Part shown: one piece after another, positions 1 to 12,774 of the stretch
Numbering within the stretch: position 1 is the stretch's first letter
Layout of the letters: the number at the start of each line of letters is the position of its first letter
NCBI RefSeq assembly: GCF_023101765.2
Contig: NC_064215.1
Coordinates: forward strand, 5,642,001 to 5,706,000
From: Spodoptera frugiperda
Taxonomy: Eukaryota; Arthropoda; Insecta; Lepidoptera; Noctuidae
Length of the DNA stretch: 64,000 nt
Reading direction: 5' to 3'
The notes under the pieces: model-generated
Database searches by the model: none
What the model saw: the letters and a program-made list of their open reading frames with translations, nothing else
What the model was told of the DNA's origin: nothing
Position numbers and translations under genes: made by a program

Positions 1-3000
1 GGTGTTTTTTTTTTCGGGCTAGGGGTTATTAAACATACCTTTTGTTGGGTGAGTCATTGGCATTACACAATGATTCATAATGTTCTTAATAACAACATAA
101 TTATTATTTTATGAAACAGCCAAGAAAATATCTAAAATCTTTGTCATCTACGAAAGCTCAATTCAGTAGAATATTATATACTATATTGAATACTTATTTT
201 GGTAGATTTTAGAGGGACATTATCGTTGGTCTATTCAGCAGTACATTTTAGTGGCACTTCAGGTTTGAATTGCGTCTGAAAACCATGCTGTAATTATCTA
301 AGGCACCCTGTACTCAGACTCTATAATTGAGCCCCAGACCGAGCTGTTTCACAATCAAACATAATTGTGGTTTAGTTATCCAAAACCACAGTTAACCGTC
401 TGTTACCTGTAACTGGGGTATAACTACTAAATCCTTTGATATTATTATTAGTTTTAATTACATTTGTAGGTAGATTTGTGCAGGATACACTTGTTACTAT
501 GTCTACTATGTCCACGATCATCGTAAAAACAGACTAAAGGACACAGCACCTGCTCCAACCTAGTTATTAAATGTCATTTAAATTTGAACCTTAAATCGTA
601 TGTTGTATGATATAGTTCGTAACGTAAATACAAAAGGGTGGTAAGCGCGCTGCCAGCCCGCTTGAAGCTTTTTTGTATTGTTTCCAAAACAAAAATCCTT
701 TAAAGAGTTCATATTTGATATAAACCTAACCCTTGGTAACCACGATCTACCTATCTCAGACTCGGCTAGGTTCTAGTCTAGGATGCTGTTAGTTTTCATG
801 AATCCTCTACCAGAAGTAGTAATGTACTTTTACATTGAATACTATTAATTGATATTGACTGACAAGAAAAACCGATGAAAACGTCTCTCTTCTCACATTT
901 TTTGCTTATCCACAACAATAATGTAATTTACGAAACACAAATAAAAACCAACACTCTGTCCAGAAAAAATATTTCCACATTACCTATATTTATAGAATAC
1001 ACGATGATGCCTCTATTTGGAAGGCGGTACCGAAACCTTAGTATTAGCTATGGAAATGGGATCGTTAACATAATTATAATTAATCTTCTAAAGTGGCCCA
1101 TCAACGATCATCGACAGGATTAAGGAGGGACCCTCCAACATACAACATATACATATACAATAAACTTACTTACTTCATATACATATACCTATAATTACAT
1201 TAATTAATTGTTACTATGCTATAAGTACACCAGCAGATCAACCTACACCAAGCTGTAATTTTTATTCATTGGATTTTCAACTATATAGTAATACAATACA
1301 GATGAAAATGGTATATATAAATTTGAAAGAAAAGGATAGGTTACCGTGCTGGCAACCGTACTTATGTCTTCAATTTCATAAGTGTAATGGTATCACGGAA
1401 TATTTTTTATGTCAATTAACTTCCAATGTTATACATTACTAAACTTAATTGAAGTTTCGTCATTAAGTTAATTATGTAGAACATTCTTTTGGAATTAAGT
1501 TAATGCTATTTACACGTACTATAATTAAATATAAATATAGTTGTAGAAGTTATTGTACTTTTTATTTCTATTTATGATATTCGATAATTATTATTTCTTT
1601 TTTACTTTTTAACGCTTCCCATATATTCGTTCAAAATAACATTAACGATAGTTAAATACTTAAAGACGCCACACATATTATTATAACGAATCGATTAATA
1701 ATTTATTTCTCGTCACTCGATTAAACAACAGCCCGATTTTCAAACGAAAAACGTAATAAAACCCGTAAAACTATTTTCGATATCAAACGAAAACTCTTGA
1801 TTTAACATTTTACTAGGATTAGATATAATAAAATGCCTATCTCGAATATTTGCAGAAAGTTATTCAAATAAAACTTATTTAATCTAAATCCGAAACGTCT
1901 GCGGCCTGAGTGCAGGAGCAACATCATTACGATCTCCATACATATTTACGTCTTATGATATTTTTAATTTAATTTTCCCGGCGAAAGTTCGGAACCTACT
2001 CCGTTGAGTGTTGAAAGCTATCCAATTTGCGTAATACTGCCAAAATATCTCATTTCTACGCTCGCTACCGATATACTACGACCAGACGACCTAACTTTGT
2101 GCAACTCCTGAAGAAAAATATTTCTTTCGCTTTCTACAATAGAATTCAAATTCGAACGAACAATGTCTACGGTACACTGTTTGGATATAGAACGCAAATG
2201 GAGTTTTGGCAATTCCATAATGCGAAAGTGGTCTGTTCAAGCTTTTGACTCTATGAAAAAAAAAAATACGAAACTCGGAAAACGTTAGAAAAAAGAGAAC
2301 ATTTATGTTTTCATAGAGTTATTATTTATGGTTCGATGGACGTGTAAAAGCGATATTTAGAGGGCAGCACTCTGCCGATTAGTGGGGCTTGTGTGCGCCG
2401 AGCTTTACGGAATTACGGCGCTTTGCGAGCCTCAGTGGCCGGTAACCCTTTCAGCTTTGAAGCTATCAAAATTATTTCGGAGAGGGCTTAATACAACTTG
2501 AATTTCATACCGTCGTAGTGGATTTTAATATTGCAAATTTCACGTGGAATATTACGCACTGATGACTGTGGCCTTCTGCGAAAACGTTATACACTATTTT
2601 CTTATTGAAAACATATTGAAATTGAAGATGTGAAAATAGAAAATTTCTTCGTTTATACAGCAGAGGTTCATTTAAATATGAACTCTACTGACATTGTTAA
2701 TATATTATTAAGAATGTTGAACATATTTACATACCAAAATTACTTTTGTTAGGAATACTAATAGGCTATAAACTAGACGAGCCGAGTCAACTTTTCATGT
2801 TGCTTAGAAACTAATTTAAGATTAACTTGTAACTCTTTGAAGCATTTTAGCATAATGATTAGTCTATAGCAAAAATATATTAAGATCATCTGAGACTTTA
2901 ATAGGACCTTATAGCTATAACACGTAGTCTAAGAACTATAATTAATTAAGCACCTTTATCAATGACACAACCACAAAAATAATCCATTCATTCCTCACCA

Positions 3001-5090
3001 AATACAGGAAAACAGTGGAAAAACCAACCTATAATTTCAGTAGGGTTAATTGAATGATATAAATAATAATTCGTGGTACAACCGGCCCCCGATGGTGTGA
3101 TGGCGGGTAGAATATTCCCGTCACGCGTCCCACTAATAAAGCGATGTATGAAGTGCTTACACAATACAATATTACCTCGTTTTCACTGAATAAAGGAAAT
3201 TATATCAAGGTCATATTATTATTATTATGAACTGAGCCGATATGGTAAAATATGAGCTGTTTTTCTTTCATTGGCGTTGGTGATGTTGGTTGAATTCTAA
3301 ATAGAAAGGTGGATAATAAGATAAAACAGTTTCTCTTTTAAGTAGAACAGGATTTAGCGAAGTCCTGATAAATAATTACATAAATAATGGGTAGATTGTT
3401 AAAATTATGGAGCCATGGTATTAGTAACTTCGTCCTCACAACGGCTACGTTGGAATACAGATTTAGTCACTCTGTCAGTCAGTTAATTAAAATAGAGACA
3501 AGCCCCTATTACTCCTTAAGTTAGGAAACGTACATTAATTTTATTCGTGTTAACAAAAAACTCACCATTTCAATGCATTTTCCCCTTCATTAATGATTTC
3601 CCAAATAAACGTACACCATAATCAAAATCGAACTATTAATTAAGAAAATAAAGTTCACATTTATAACACTACTTTGCTCTTAAAATATAAAACTAAACAC
3701 AATAACCGGACAATGGCGACTGTAAAACATTAGCAATATATTACCAACATAACCTTAGTTCTCAGTAAAGGCTAACAGCTACGTATGTGAGAACTAAACC
3801 ATATCAGAGTAACGACACATCTCACACACTCATAATCCTATCTAGTTTACAAGAATGCAGCTCTTATGTACTGTTCTCTTTGAAGGCGTTCAAAGAGGCA
3901 GGAAGTAAATTATGTTTGTATTTACTGTTAGAGTTTTTAGCAATTTCATTTAAAATCTTACGCATAGATACAACTTGAGTATTATCTAAGTACCACGACT
4001 AAAGGACATTACATCTTTAAAATTTTAAATTTTCAAATGGATTAAAATAGATGCACAAGTACTTATCATTTCCCAAATTTCACTAATTATGTTATGAATA
4101 TATTTTCATAACTGACATTCCTGGTTCGAAACCCCAACCACGTCAACATGTCAATTGTTCATCAGAATAATACAAAGATTTGCTCCACCAAATATAATTC
4201 TAAATATATAGAAAAGTTATTAAATGTCCAGAAGTGGATAATATCTAAACACTGGACAAAGGTCTGTAGTAAGTCCTTCCACGTGGTGTCTTATCGTAAA
4301 GGACCCTTATTTTTTTAAATGTAACTAAATTGTACTTGTTCAAATACATGTTAGCAAAACCAAAAATATTGATCAGTTTTTAAAATTCACAATATTATAG
4401 TTTGTCACGACAAATAATACGTAATTAAGCTAACTATCACTTTTTAAACAAATACAATTCCTACACAATCATTTTCCTGATTCAAGGCAGGAACAATTTA
4501 TAAAAGAGGCTTTAAATAATTAAACCCTGTAATTAACACTTATAAAGTGTCGAAAAACACCCTTTATTAAGCTGCCCCCGTGTTGCCGTGGCGGTTGCTA
4601 CACCATATGTCCGCCAGGTTAATTTCGCTCTCTGGCTATGAACGATGACCCTTTTATTACTTATTAAGGAGCTTCTGGCCGCCTCACCCCTGTACCACGT
4701 TATTTATGTCGTCTAATAATAATTTGTATTAAATCACGGACGCTTCCCACAGGACAAACGGGATTTGTTAGCTTTTGTTGTTGACGGTGGCCCGTGCTTT
4801 CTTCGCGGAACGATAAGATATTATTTGTTTGTGTTATGGTAAAAAGATATTTCTAATCGTGTTCTGTTTGTTTGTTTGCTCAGATTTTCACTATTAGGGT
4901 TATATTTTCTCGTGGTTTTCCTTGTTTTGTTTGGGTTTCATTCATTTTGGTTGGGCTCTATTTGTTATAAAGACGTCGGATTGTATAAAAGATTTTAGTT
5001 ACAGAGAAAAGTAAAATTATATAGAATACTTATTTCATCAAACTTACAAATCATTATTTCCCTAAAAGCACAAAGATACCTCCGGCGTAC
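1..5090. other. AT-rich non-coding DNA, no gene seen
   Basis: I see no supported exon here. Open frames are short (at most 82 codons), have no convincing splice sites and match nothing I recognise. A small GC-richer patch lies at about 2370-2460. A tRNA-type B-box remnant is at about 4119 and a possible SINE-tail scrap at about 4230-4300. A T-rich tract occupies the first 15 bases. The best reading is intergenic or intronic DNA. Confidence 0.6.
4112..4160 (+). repeat. Degraded tRNA-derived SINE fragment
   Basis: The sequence GGTTCGAAACC at about 4122 is an RNA polymerase III B-box core of the type found in tRNAs and tRNA-derived SINEs. No matching A-box or cloverleaf is visible upstream, so it is a remnant and not a tRNA gene. 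The flanks are AT-rich and unremarkable. Confidence 0.3.
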
Positions 5091-5097
5091 TGTGTAG

Positions 5098-5685
5098 CAC
5101 TTAGCGTAGCGTATTTTGTAGCTGGTAGACATAACACCTTGTGGGGCACTCAACGTAGTTGTATTTGTAGCATCTAGCGTAGTGAGATGTGTCGCATCTG
5201 ACGTAGCACATTATGTAGCATTTAGAGTAGCGAGTGGAGAAGCAACTAGCGTAGTACGTTGAGAAGCATCGGGCGTAGCTAGTTGTGTAACATATAGAGT
5301 AGCGAGTGGTGTAGCAACTAGCGTAGCACGTTGTGTAGCATCAGGCGTAGCGAGTTGTAAAGCATTTAGAGTAGCGAGTGGTGTAACAACTAACGTAGCA
5401 CATTGTATAGTACGTGGCGTAGTGAGTGGTGTAGCTACTAGCGGAGCAAGTTGTGTAGCATCTGGCGTAACGAGTACGGTAATGTAACTTAGTGAGTTGT
5501 GTGGCATCTAGCATAGTATGTTGTGTAGCATCTTGTGTAGTGAGTAGCATTTTATCTTGTAACTTTATTAATTAATTAACGATTTTGGCGTAGCGAGCAA
5601 AGTAACATTCTGGCGTAGCAAGTTGTATAACATCTAGCGTGGCGAGTTGTGTAGTACCTGGCGTAGCATATTGTGTATCACATAC
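5098..5685. repeat. 24-bp minisatellite with 72-bp higher-order period
   Basis: Units built on the pattern TAGCGTAGCNNGTTGTGTAGCATC repeat with a 24-bp period. The clearest run is 5223-5462, ten consecutive 24-bp units. Within it every third unit starts TAGAGTAGCGAGTGG, so a 72-bp three-unit module was itself amplified. The outer parts (5098-5222 and 5463-5685) are diverged and interrupted by an AT-rich insert near 5555-5585. Because 24 is a multiple of three, the minus strand has long open frames with an eight-residue period rich in T, L, A and P. These are a by-product of the repeat and I do not call them genes. Confidence 0.9.
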
Positions 5686-5705
5686 GTATTGTTAAATTGT
5701 ATAAT

Positions 5706-5996
5706 ATTAATATAGTCGTGGTGACTCGGAGGCTATAGACGTCCGCTTTTCATGCATAAGTGCGTGGGTTCGAAACCTACCAACAACATTTACCAATGTG
5801 ACTTTATCCGAATTATATGTAATTTCTAAGAATATTAGACACCATTGAAAAACGTTGAAGGAAAACATCGTGCGGAAACCTGGGCTTATAAATTTTCCAA
5901 TTATAAGTTTGAAATCGCCAACCCGCATTGAGCAAGCGTGTGAGGAGAGGTCGTTGGTCAGCAGTGGCCACTACTAGGCTGTTGATGTATGACGTG
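5706..5996 (+). mobile_element. tRNA-derived SINE, lepidopteran type
   Basis: A pol III-like head begins near 5715 (GTGGTGACTCGGAGG region, A-box-like). It carries a clear B-box, GGGTTCGAAACC, at about 5767. The body has motifs I know from lepidopteran SINEs: a 'GACACCATTGAAAAACG' segment, 'GGAAAACATCGTG', 'CGGAAACCTG', then 'CCCGCATTGAGC' and 'GTCAGCAGTGGCC' near the tail. It is a diverged full-length or near full-length copy. No target-site duplication was confirmed. The head is not a functional tRNA, since no cloverleaf can be folded confidently. Confidence 0.8.
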
Positions 5997-6446
5997 ATGA
6001 GAAGTACTAGGCATCAAAATATGAACAAGTAGTCGACAATTACTTACAACGAAATCCAATTTTTCTTTAATGCAATTTTCACCATAAAACCAACCAATTT
6101 TCATATTTTTTGTTGTTATTTTTAGAATCACCGAAATACAGGCGTTACTCACGAAACGCTTATTGTATGCGAAGTAATGGAGTGCAAATGACGCTATTCC
6201 CATATCACTAAACGTCAGATTGTTAAAAAAATATTCCTTTTTTGAAGCTCGGCGTTGATTTTTTAAGACTTGATGTGACCACAACACGCCTTGGGGTTGT
6301 GAAGAATATGAATTCGGCCAGTCACACTTAATACGGCACGATACAGTAAATTGGCTGGCTTGCGAATACGTATGTTTGAGAGTATACTAAACTGAGGAAC
6401 TTCGTAAATTTTTCGCTAGTATAGCTGTCTGTTTTGTTCCTATCAT

Positions 6447-6612
6447 TTTTTTTATGGAATAGGTGGTGTCACCTGATGGTAAGCAATCAGCGCTTTCATG
6501 GACACTCGCAACACCAGAAGAGTCTGCATTGGCGGCCTTTGAAAAGAAATACGGTCTTTTCTTGAAGGTTTGAAGGTCGTATTACTTCGGAAATACCGCC
6601 GACGACGTAAGT
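6447..6612 (+). repeat. Dispersed lepidopteran repeat
   Basis: The segment contains GGTGTCACCTGATGGTAAGC, then a run ending in 'GGACACTCGCAACACCAG', then 'GCGGCCTTTGAAAAG' and 'TTCTTGAAGGTTTGAAGGTC'. I recognise this order of motifs from a very common dispersed repeat of Lepidoptera genomes. Its exact class (SINE or LINE-derived) cannot be settled here. The GT in 'GATGGTAAGC' mimics a splice donor and should not be taken as one. Confidence 0.75.
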
Positions 6613-8320
6613 ATCGTAATAGGAGATACTGTTATTAGACAGGTATACCACTATGTTTTACTTTAAACTATATGTCGCAGATACTTTGAGTATTTTTCAT
6701 TTTGTCTAGTAAATGGTACATGATAATATGTATATTATTTCTACGTAGTCGTGTCCTCAACATTAATATTGATTTCGTAAGTCATAACATGAATTTTCAC
6801 AAATTAACATATCGTTGCAATATTTTTTACCATATTTGTTTCCGAGAATGTCTTAATCACACACGGTTCCTTAAAATAAACCAATAATAAATAACCCCTA
6901 AAACAGTGTCGGTCAACGAACGGTAAAGTTTCATGTCATGACACGGCGAGGTGTAAATCTCATGCGCTTATCTGTTCCCGATTCGCATACATTACAAGTT
7001 GAAGATACTCGGGGCGACAACATTTGCATTTCAACCACACACACAAGTAATTACAAGTGGGCGCTTTAATTATCCGCGGTTCAACAACTCGCTGTGACGT
7101 CGGCTCAGGAACGCGCTGCAATTTGTTTTTGTGATTTAAACGTGTCGAAAACGCGCTTGCACATTTCAGACGCCTTGTATAAGGAATGCGGCGATGCATC
7201 TCTGTAGATTATAAGTTACGTCTTTACTTAATTTATTATGTGGCCATACAATGTCGAATGCTAGAAAAACATTACTCATGCCTCTGAATGTGTGTACATA
7301 TGAATTATTAAAATGTTGCTCTTTGTCGCTTCTTCATAGTAAACTATATAGAAGACAAAACATGCGTCTGCGCTTCGCACAAACATTTTCTTCTACTACT
7401 TTTCAGCGCTTCGTCTACAACGTCAATTTTATTTTTTAATTATGGAACTGCCTAACGAACGCCTCCGTGTTCATCCTGTTCAACGAAGAAAACATTAAAA
7501 GCGGTTCTTCATACTTCCCAATCTAAACTTTATAACTTGAATGATAAAGTTTTTATTCCAGTAACGATAAGTTAATGAAAGCCTTTTTAAATAAGTCATA
7601 GATGGCATCCAAAGCTCTTCAGCCTGTCCACAGCCGTTGAGCTTCAACTTAAGTAATGAGATATGACTTCAGCTCATTATTATTTTCCTTGTAATTTGTA
7701 CTGTGAAATAAATAAATGTGTTGTAAATTTATAACGTGAGAGATTTACTGCGCGTTTGCGCAAGTTATGGAACGTGATCTTTTTGCTTGGGCGACTTCGT
7801 TAATCAACCACTTAAGTATTTACTATCAACGTGAAACCAGATATAGATGTAGTAGTCTACTCTTTTTCTAAGCTTCCACGGAGTTGTCTAGTGTTGTCAC
7901 CGTCGAATGAGTAATGATGTAAAATAATCTGCGTAGACATTCGCTATGCAGCACTATGTTCGCTAGGGGCAGCACGCCAGCATCGCATCACTGCGTCCAC
8001 GTCATTACCGACATCATCGAATCACTGTACGTAAATGAAAACTCGCCTCATCACGTTCCAAATTGAAATCCTTCGTTCCCTCGCTAAGGCAGCCCGCAGA
8101 CGTACTTTTTCCCTTTGTTTTATTGTATTGGCCGAGCCTCGATTATTCGAATTATGTTTAATTCATTTCCATCTCGATGGTAATGCCCGCGGTCTATGGA
8201 CTAATGGTATGGTGAGATACTAGGGGTAATCGATTCACTGTCGATTACTGTCTAATGTGTAGTCTTGTTAATCGATAAGATTAGTTTTGATAATCCTTAC
8301 TTTACTTGTCTGTTTTTCAG
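6613..8320. other. Non-coding stretch with a GC-richer block
   Basis: No exon is supported. A CpG-richer patch at about 6940-7200 produces a 79-codon frame on the minus strand that looks accidental. A second moderate patch lies at 7920-8100. The final 60 bases form a T-rich tract leading to the acceptor of the exon at 8321. Confidence 0.5.
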
Positions 8321-8375
8321 TGGACGAAAGGTGGTACCTTGTCATATTACATCAACAGTTCAGCAATGACACAAA
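8321..8375 (+). CDS. Candidate small internal exon (55 nt), unidentified
   Basis: A strong acceptor (TTGTCTGTTTTTCAG, ending 8320) and a strong donor (GTAAGT, from 8376) bracket 55 nt. Two frames are open. One starts in phase 0 and reads WTKGGTLSYYINSSAMTQ. The other needs two bases from the exon as the end of a split codon and reads DERWYLVILHQQFSNDT, ending in phase 2. The second looks more protein-like, with mixed aromatic and charged residues, but this is a judgement. If it is used, its phase-2 end would fit an acceptor at 15946/15947 that continues NNFPHMDLYGSKK. No family is recognised. It lies about 4.4 kb upstream of the first candidate start exons, so it may belong to a longer transcript that begins left of the window. 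Confidence 0.4.
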
Positions 8376-10755
8376 GTAAGTAGCTTACCTATTACAGCAA
8401 GGTTGCTTGCATTGCGGAAACTATCAATTAAATATTATTAAGTACGTTTCTATGCAATAGGTACCTACGCATGAACCATAGAAATTCTACTGTCGGTTTT
8501 GGAGAAATTTATTCAGTGAAGTGTCACGAATATTTGCGCGATATCAATTCGTGGTAGACACGCACGAGTAAACGAATCGAGTTACTGTAGTGGCGGCTGC
8601 TCGACACAAATTAACATTACCTAAGAAAGGGACCATTAACGGCAATAAATGCGGTTACGCAAGACAACAGATGCCTTCACTGACGAATTTTATTAGAAAC
8701 GTGATGAATAATGAGTATATTCCGAGCCGAAATCAAAATCAGTGACGAGCGAGTGATTGTGGCGAGCGGACGTGATGCCAGCGACACCTTCCGGCCGGTG
8801 TGAAACATTATTATTTTTTGATAACTTAATGCTCCATCTGTAACGCTGTAATTGCACGTTTAGCGGTTTGTATTCAGACGAAAGATAATTTCTCGGTATC
8901 TTCCCACCCTTTGTTACGGCTAAACCGATTTCCTGCCGGGCTACGTGAAAATTTAAACCGGCTTAATCCCCTATAGAGCTTTTAATGACATTTTCTCGGA
9001 ACGTGAAGCCACAAGAAAACAACCAACATGCCCGAGGATGGTTAGCCGCAAATCATAGAAAGATTTGCCGCATTGATAAAAATAAACGAGAGACGATATT
9101 ACGAAATCAATATGAAATTGCATTTCCTAATGTCAATTGTTAGTTACGAAGTGCAATAAAGTTCCAATAATCATGATATGAAATAATTTCTGAACGATGT
9201 GCTCGGTGGGTTGTGTTTGTCTTTGTCTTTAGTTTGTGGCCGGGATACATCCGTCTCTGTCTAGGCCCGAGGATCGCACGGGGTATGATGAACTCGGTAA
9301 TGATCCAATCAGAAGTGAAGTGCATCAAGTCTCGGCCGCTCTGTGAGAATGCGGTTGGGGGTGCAAAAACTACGTGCACAGATTTAAATTAAACCGACCA
9401 TTTGGTTTTGTTTCAGATCACCTGGCTTTTTAAACGAACAAATGATTGGTTAAAATAAAACAAATGTATACGTATTGCACGTAAGTATTATAACTTAGAT
9501 ACTTGTATGTATTGCTCATACCTCGTTTCGTTCTGTGTCATACAGAATGGTTTGACAACATGCACCTCTACGTCGTTATAGAGATTTATTGATCAGTCTG
9601 GCAGTGGGTTAGCTATTTTTATCAACTCAATATACTTGTCATATACGAAGGACCTACATATTATTATGCAAATAATGGATTAGAATTAAGTTCGACATTC
9701 TTATGAATCCATAGACCTCAACGTCTTATGAGCTTCATAAGAAACACCCAAGATGCGAAACCCTTAATCGATCTAATTTCCTCAACCTTTTAAAATGAAC
9801 CATTTAAGAGGAAGGTTTCGACCTTTAAGACACCCATACTGCACCTCTTCACCGTGCAATTATTTCACCGAAAATGCTCCAATAATAATATAAATTTAGT
9901 GCAACAAAATTACACCAAAACCTTGTAATAGTCTCATTTATTGACCGCATTGCACCAAACAGCTCTAAGTGTGTGCTTTTAAAAATATTTTTTTGAATTA
10001 AAAAATAAGTAATGGTCTCAAAACACTGGCTGTTACGTTTCTCCGATGGCTTGTAATTATTTTAAATGTCCCGCGTGCGTCTGGGCCGATGCGCCCGCTC
10101 ACAACGCATTGCTTCAGGCAATCCGCGCGTGATTGAGAATCCATATTGAACAAAACTTTACACAGTCCGTACGTTTTTAATTAAAATAATACACCTGAAA
10201 GTGGCATCAGGTATTGTTGGAATTTGTTTGACAACTAAAATTATTACGAAACAAAGGAAATTGCAACACGGTTCGTATAGTTTATAAACTTTAATTGACC
10301 TTATTACGAACAAGATTTATTAATATAAACAGTTAGCTGTGGAACATTAATGTTGTGTTACCTGCTTTGCTTTTTATAGACCTTTATAATTAGTCGACGA
10401 CGTAGAGACCTGTAATATTTTCTAATTACGAAGTTATCTGCAGTATAGATCTGATTTTAAAGACAATAAATTAAACTTGAGGTAATGTAACGAAATCTAC
10501 AGCGTAGTTCGATGCAATAAAGTATTTATCTGAAGATAGAAGCGATAGAGATCGTCCTATTTTGAGTATTTTTTCAGTACGCCTGACAATAATTACTTTA
10601 TCTGCTCATTAAGGCTGGCTGGTTCATTAACTCTAAAGAAGTACCTTCTTACTTAAAACAAAAGATAGATTGAACTCCAAATTTGTGCCAGTCACAGAAT
10701 CGCCAACCTCTTTTTCCAATCATACCAAATTCTTTTTAAGACTGGACGTATTATA
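8376..10755. other. Non-coding stretch
   Basis: No exon was found. Moderately GC-rich patches at 8560-8790 and 9190-9370 look like regulatory or old repeat DNA. The 79-codon minus-strand frame at 9140-9379 has no splice context and is not called. A GTAAGT at 9481 has no acceptor-bounded open frame before it. Confidence 0.5.
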
Positions 10756-10866
10756 CAATGACTTGACTTCTCTCGCCTTAGGTGAGGCGAGAGCGAGTGT
10801 CAAACTCTTACTGACTACAACCCACCCCTTCCTACACCTGTTTTTCGAGAATCAAACCAAGTTAGT
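10756..10866 (+). repeat. Dispersed repeat with a perfect hairpin
   Basis: A perfect 9-bp inverted repeat, CTCTCGCCT ... AGGCGAGAG, lies near 10773 and is followed by 'CAAACTCTTACTGACTACAAC' split over the next segment. I recognise this arrangement from a common lepidopteran dispersed repeat. It ends about 30 bases before the Helitron at 10894. A related but more decayed copy lies at about 13735-13816. Confidence 0.65.
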
Positions 10867-10893
10867 ACTAGGAGGTGTGTGACAGATTCATGA

Positions 10894-12281
10894 TCTATAC
10901 ATATAATAAAATCGTAGAAAAGTGCTGTCTGTACATTGAAAATAAAAATAAAAAATATAGCAGGGGTTATTGTTATGTCGATGTCGAACCCAAAAATGTA
11001 ATTAACTTTTTTTTGTCTGTTTGTCTGTTTATCTGTTTGTCTGTTTGTCTGTGTGTCTATGCGCGCTAATCTCAGAAACGGCTGATCCGAGTTGGATGCG
11101 GTTTTCACGAATATATTGTGGTATGCTTCAATTTACATTTAGTGTTTGTTTCATGTCAATCCGTTCATAAATAAAAAAGTTATGTCAAATTAAAGAATCA
11201 CGTCGAACACTATTCTATGCTTATACCATTAATCTCCGCAACTATTTGACGGATTTTGTTGAAATTTGGTACAGATATAGTTTAGAACCTTAGAAAGGAC
11301 ATAGGATAGTTTTTATTTCAAAAATATATAGTAAATAAATAGTAAAAAGGTATGAAAAAAATAATATCAATATAATAAAACTTTTAGTACAAAGAAAATG
11401 CTCTAACGGAGTATAGATAATTCTATGTCGATCGTTACACGACTTCGGTTCATGTTATTGTTTTAATTCATCGAAAAAAAGTAAATAAATAGTAAAAAGG
11501 TATGAAAAAAATAATATCAATATAATTAAACTTTTAGTACAAAGAAAATGCCCGAACGGAGTATAAATAAATAATCCAAGTTGTCTTTATCCTCGATATA
11601 TGGCGTTGGGATCGAAATAGATCGCGCTATGGTTTCGTTACATTCATTTGGTTGGGTATCGGCCGAGCGCTTCGGTACTATCGTGGAAAAAGTGTATTAT
11701 CAGTCGTATGATTATTTGTCTGTAGAGGTCCTGCTGTTTCGTATATTCTAAAAAAAAGGTTTCGTTGTATTTGTCAATTAATAAGTTTATTTGTTGGGTT
11801 TTCTGGTTAAATTATTTAACGTAGGTTTAGTTTGATATCGATTATTAGTAGTTACTGTAGTTAGTTTTTTTAATAAAATTGTAAGTCTAATTTATTAATT
11901 AATTAGATAAATTAGATTTAAGTCGTTTCTTTTAAATTATTTAGTTTAAGCTTGGTTATTATAGCATAGAGGATAGATTGTAATATAATTTCTTTTTTAA
12001 TTGTTATAAATTCGTAATTCGTAGCTTTCTTTAGTTTTAAGTTAGTTTTCATCTTAAGTTCGGAAAGATTATAATATTTCTTTAGTTTAAGTCCGTTTTT
12101 AAACTATTTTTTCAATGCCCTAAACGCAGAGCTCATTATGTTGATTTTTGAAGAGTTCCCTGGAATATCTTCTACATCTCATTTTTGAAGAGATTCCGCG
12201 AGATCGGGAACTATGTGGTTAAAAACAAAAATTTGCCGGAAGTCACTATTCCACGCGAACGAAGTCGCGGGCAAAAGCTAG
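10894..12281 (+). mobile_element. Non-autonomous Helitron (about 1.39 kb)
   Basis: The element starts TCTATACATATAATAAAATC and ends in CTAG (12278-12281) just after a GC hairpin in CACGCGAACGAAGTCGCGGG. It sits between an A (10893) and a T (12282), the classic Helitron insertion pattern. The 5' part has a TCTGTTTG tandem run (about 11010-11060) followed by 'CTCAGAAACGGCTGATCC', both common in lepidopteran Helitron-like sequences. There is no Rep/helicase frame, so mobilisation would depend on an autonomous partner. It contains an internal 89-bp direct duplication, listed separately. Confidence 0.85.
11331..11569 (+). repeat. Internal 89-bp direct duplication in the Helitron
   Basis: Positions 11331-11419 and 11481-11569 are near-identical direct copies offset by 150 bp. 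Both begin GTAAATAAATAGTAAAAAGG and end near ACGGAGTATAgATA / ACGGAGTATAaATA. I count about four mismatches in 89 bases. The duplication therefore seems younger than, or homogenised relative to, the surrounding element. Confidence 0.85.
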
Positions 12282-12774
12282 TACCTACTATGAATGTGAT
12301 GAAAGCTAAATAAATATGTGAATAAGTATCGTAAAATAACTGACACTGAAGCAAAGACGTTGGTTTATTTAAGGACGTACCTACGCACATGAAAGATTCA
12401 CGGTGTAATAGCAAACAAATCATACCTACAAACATTTTATAAGTAAGTATCCTTTTTAATTGATCATAGCTACTGGATCATTAACTAAAGCTAGTATTTT
12501 AGAGGAATACTTAACAGATGCCGTTATACAACACCAAACTACCATCACATATCACCTAAATACCATCTAAGAAGAAAAAATTACCGCAACTTATCGGCAT
12601 AAAATTTATCTTGAGCCGCCATTGTTATCTGAATTATAATTCTGTGCAGATAAAGAAATAAGTTAGCATTGGCGTTAATATCAACAGCCTTTATCTATAC
12701 GCTCACTTCAAGGCGATCGTAATAATCGAATTCACGTCAATTTTTAAATTAAGAATTATTATTTTTTCTTTACA

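Noticed and set aside
5211..5550. Minus-strand frames of 98 and 69 codons with repeated residues
   Set aside because: They are translations of the 24-bp minisatellite, whose unit is a multiple of three and lacks stops.
5713..5785. Possible tRNA gene
   Set aside because: The B-box is good, but no cloverleaf can be formed and the following body is that of a SINE.
6478..6483. GTAAGC splice donor
   Set aside because: It is part of a dispersed repeat motif (CCTGATGGTAAGC).
10815..11108. 97-codon minus-strand and 64-codon plus-strand frames
   Set aside because: They run across the Helitron edge and its TCTG-rich tandem tract, and do not encode a Rep/helicase.
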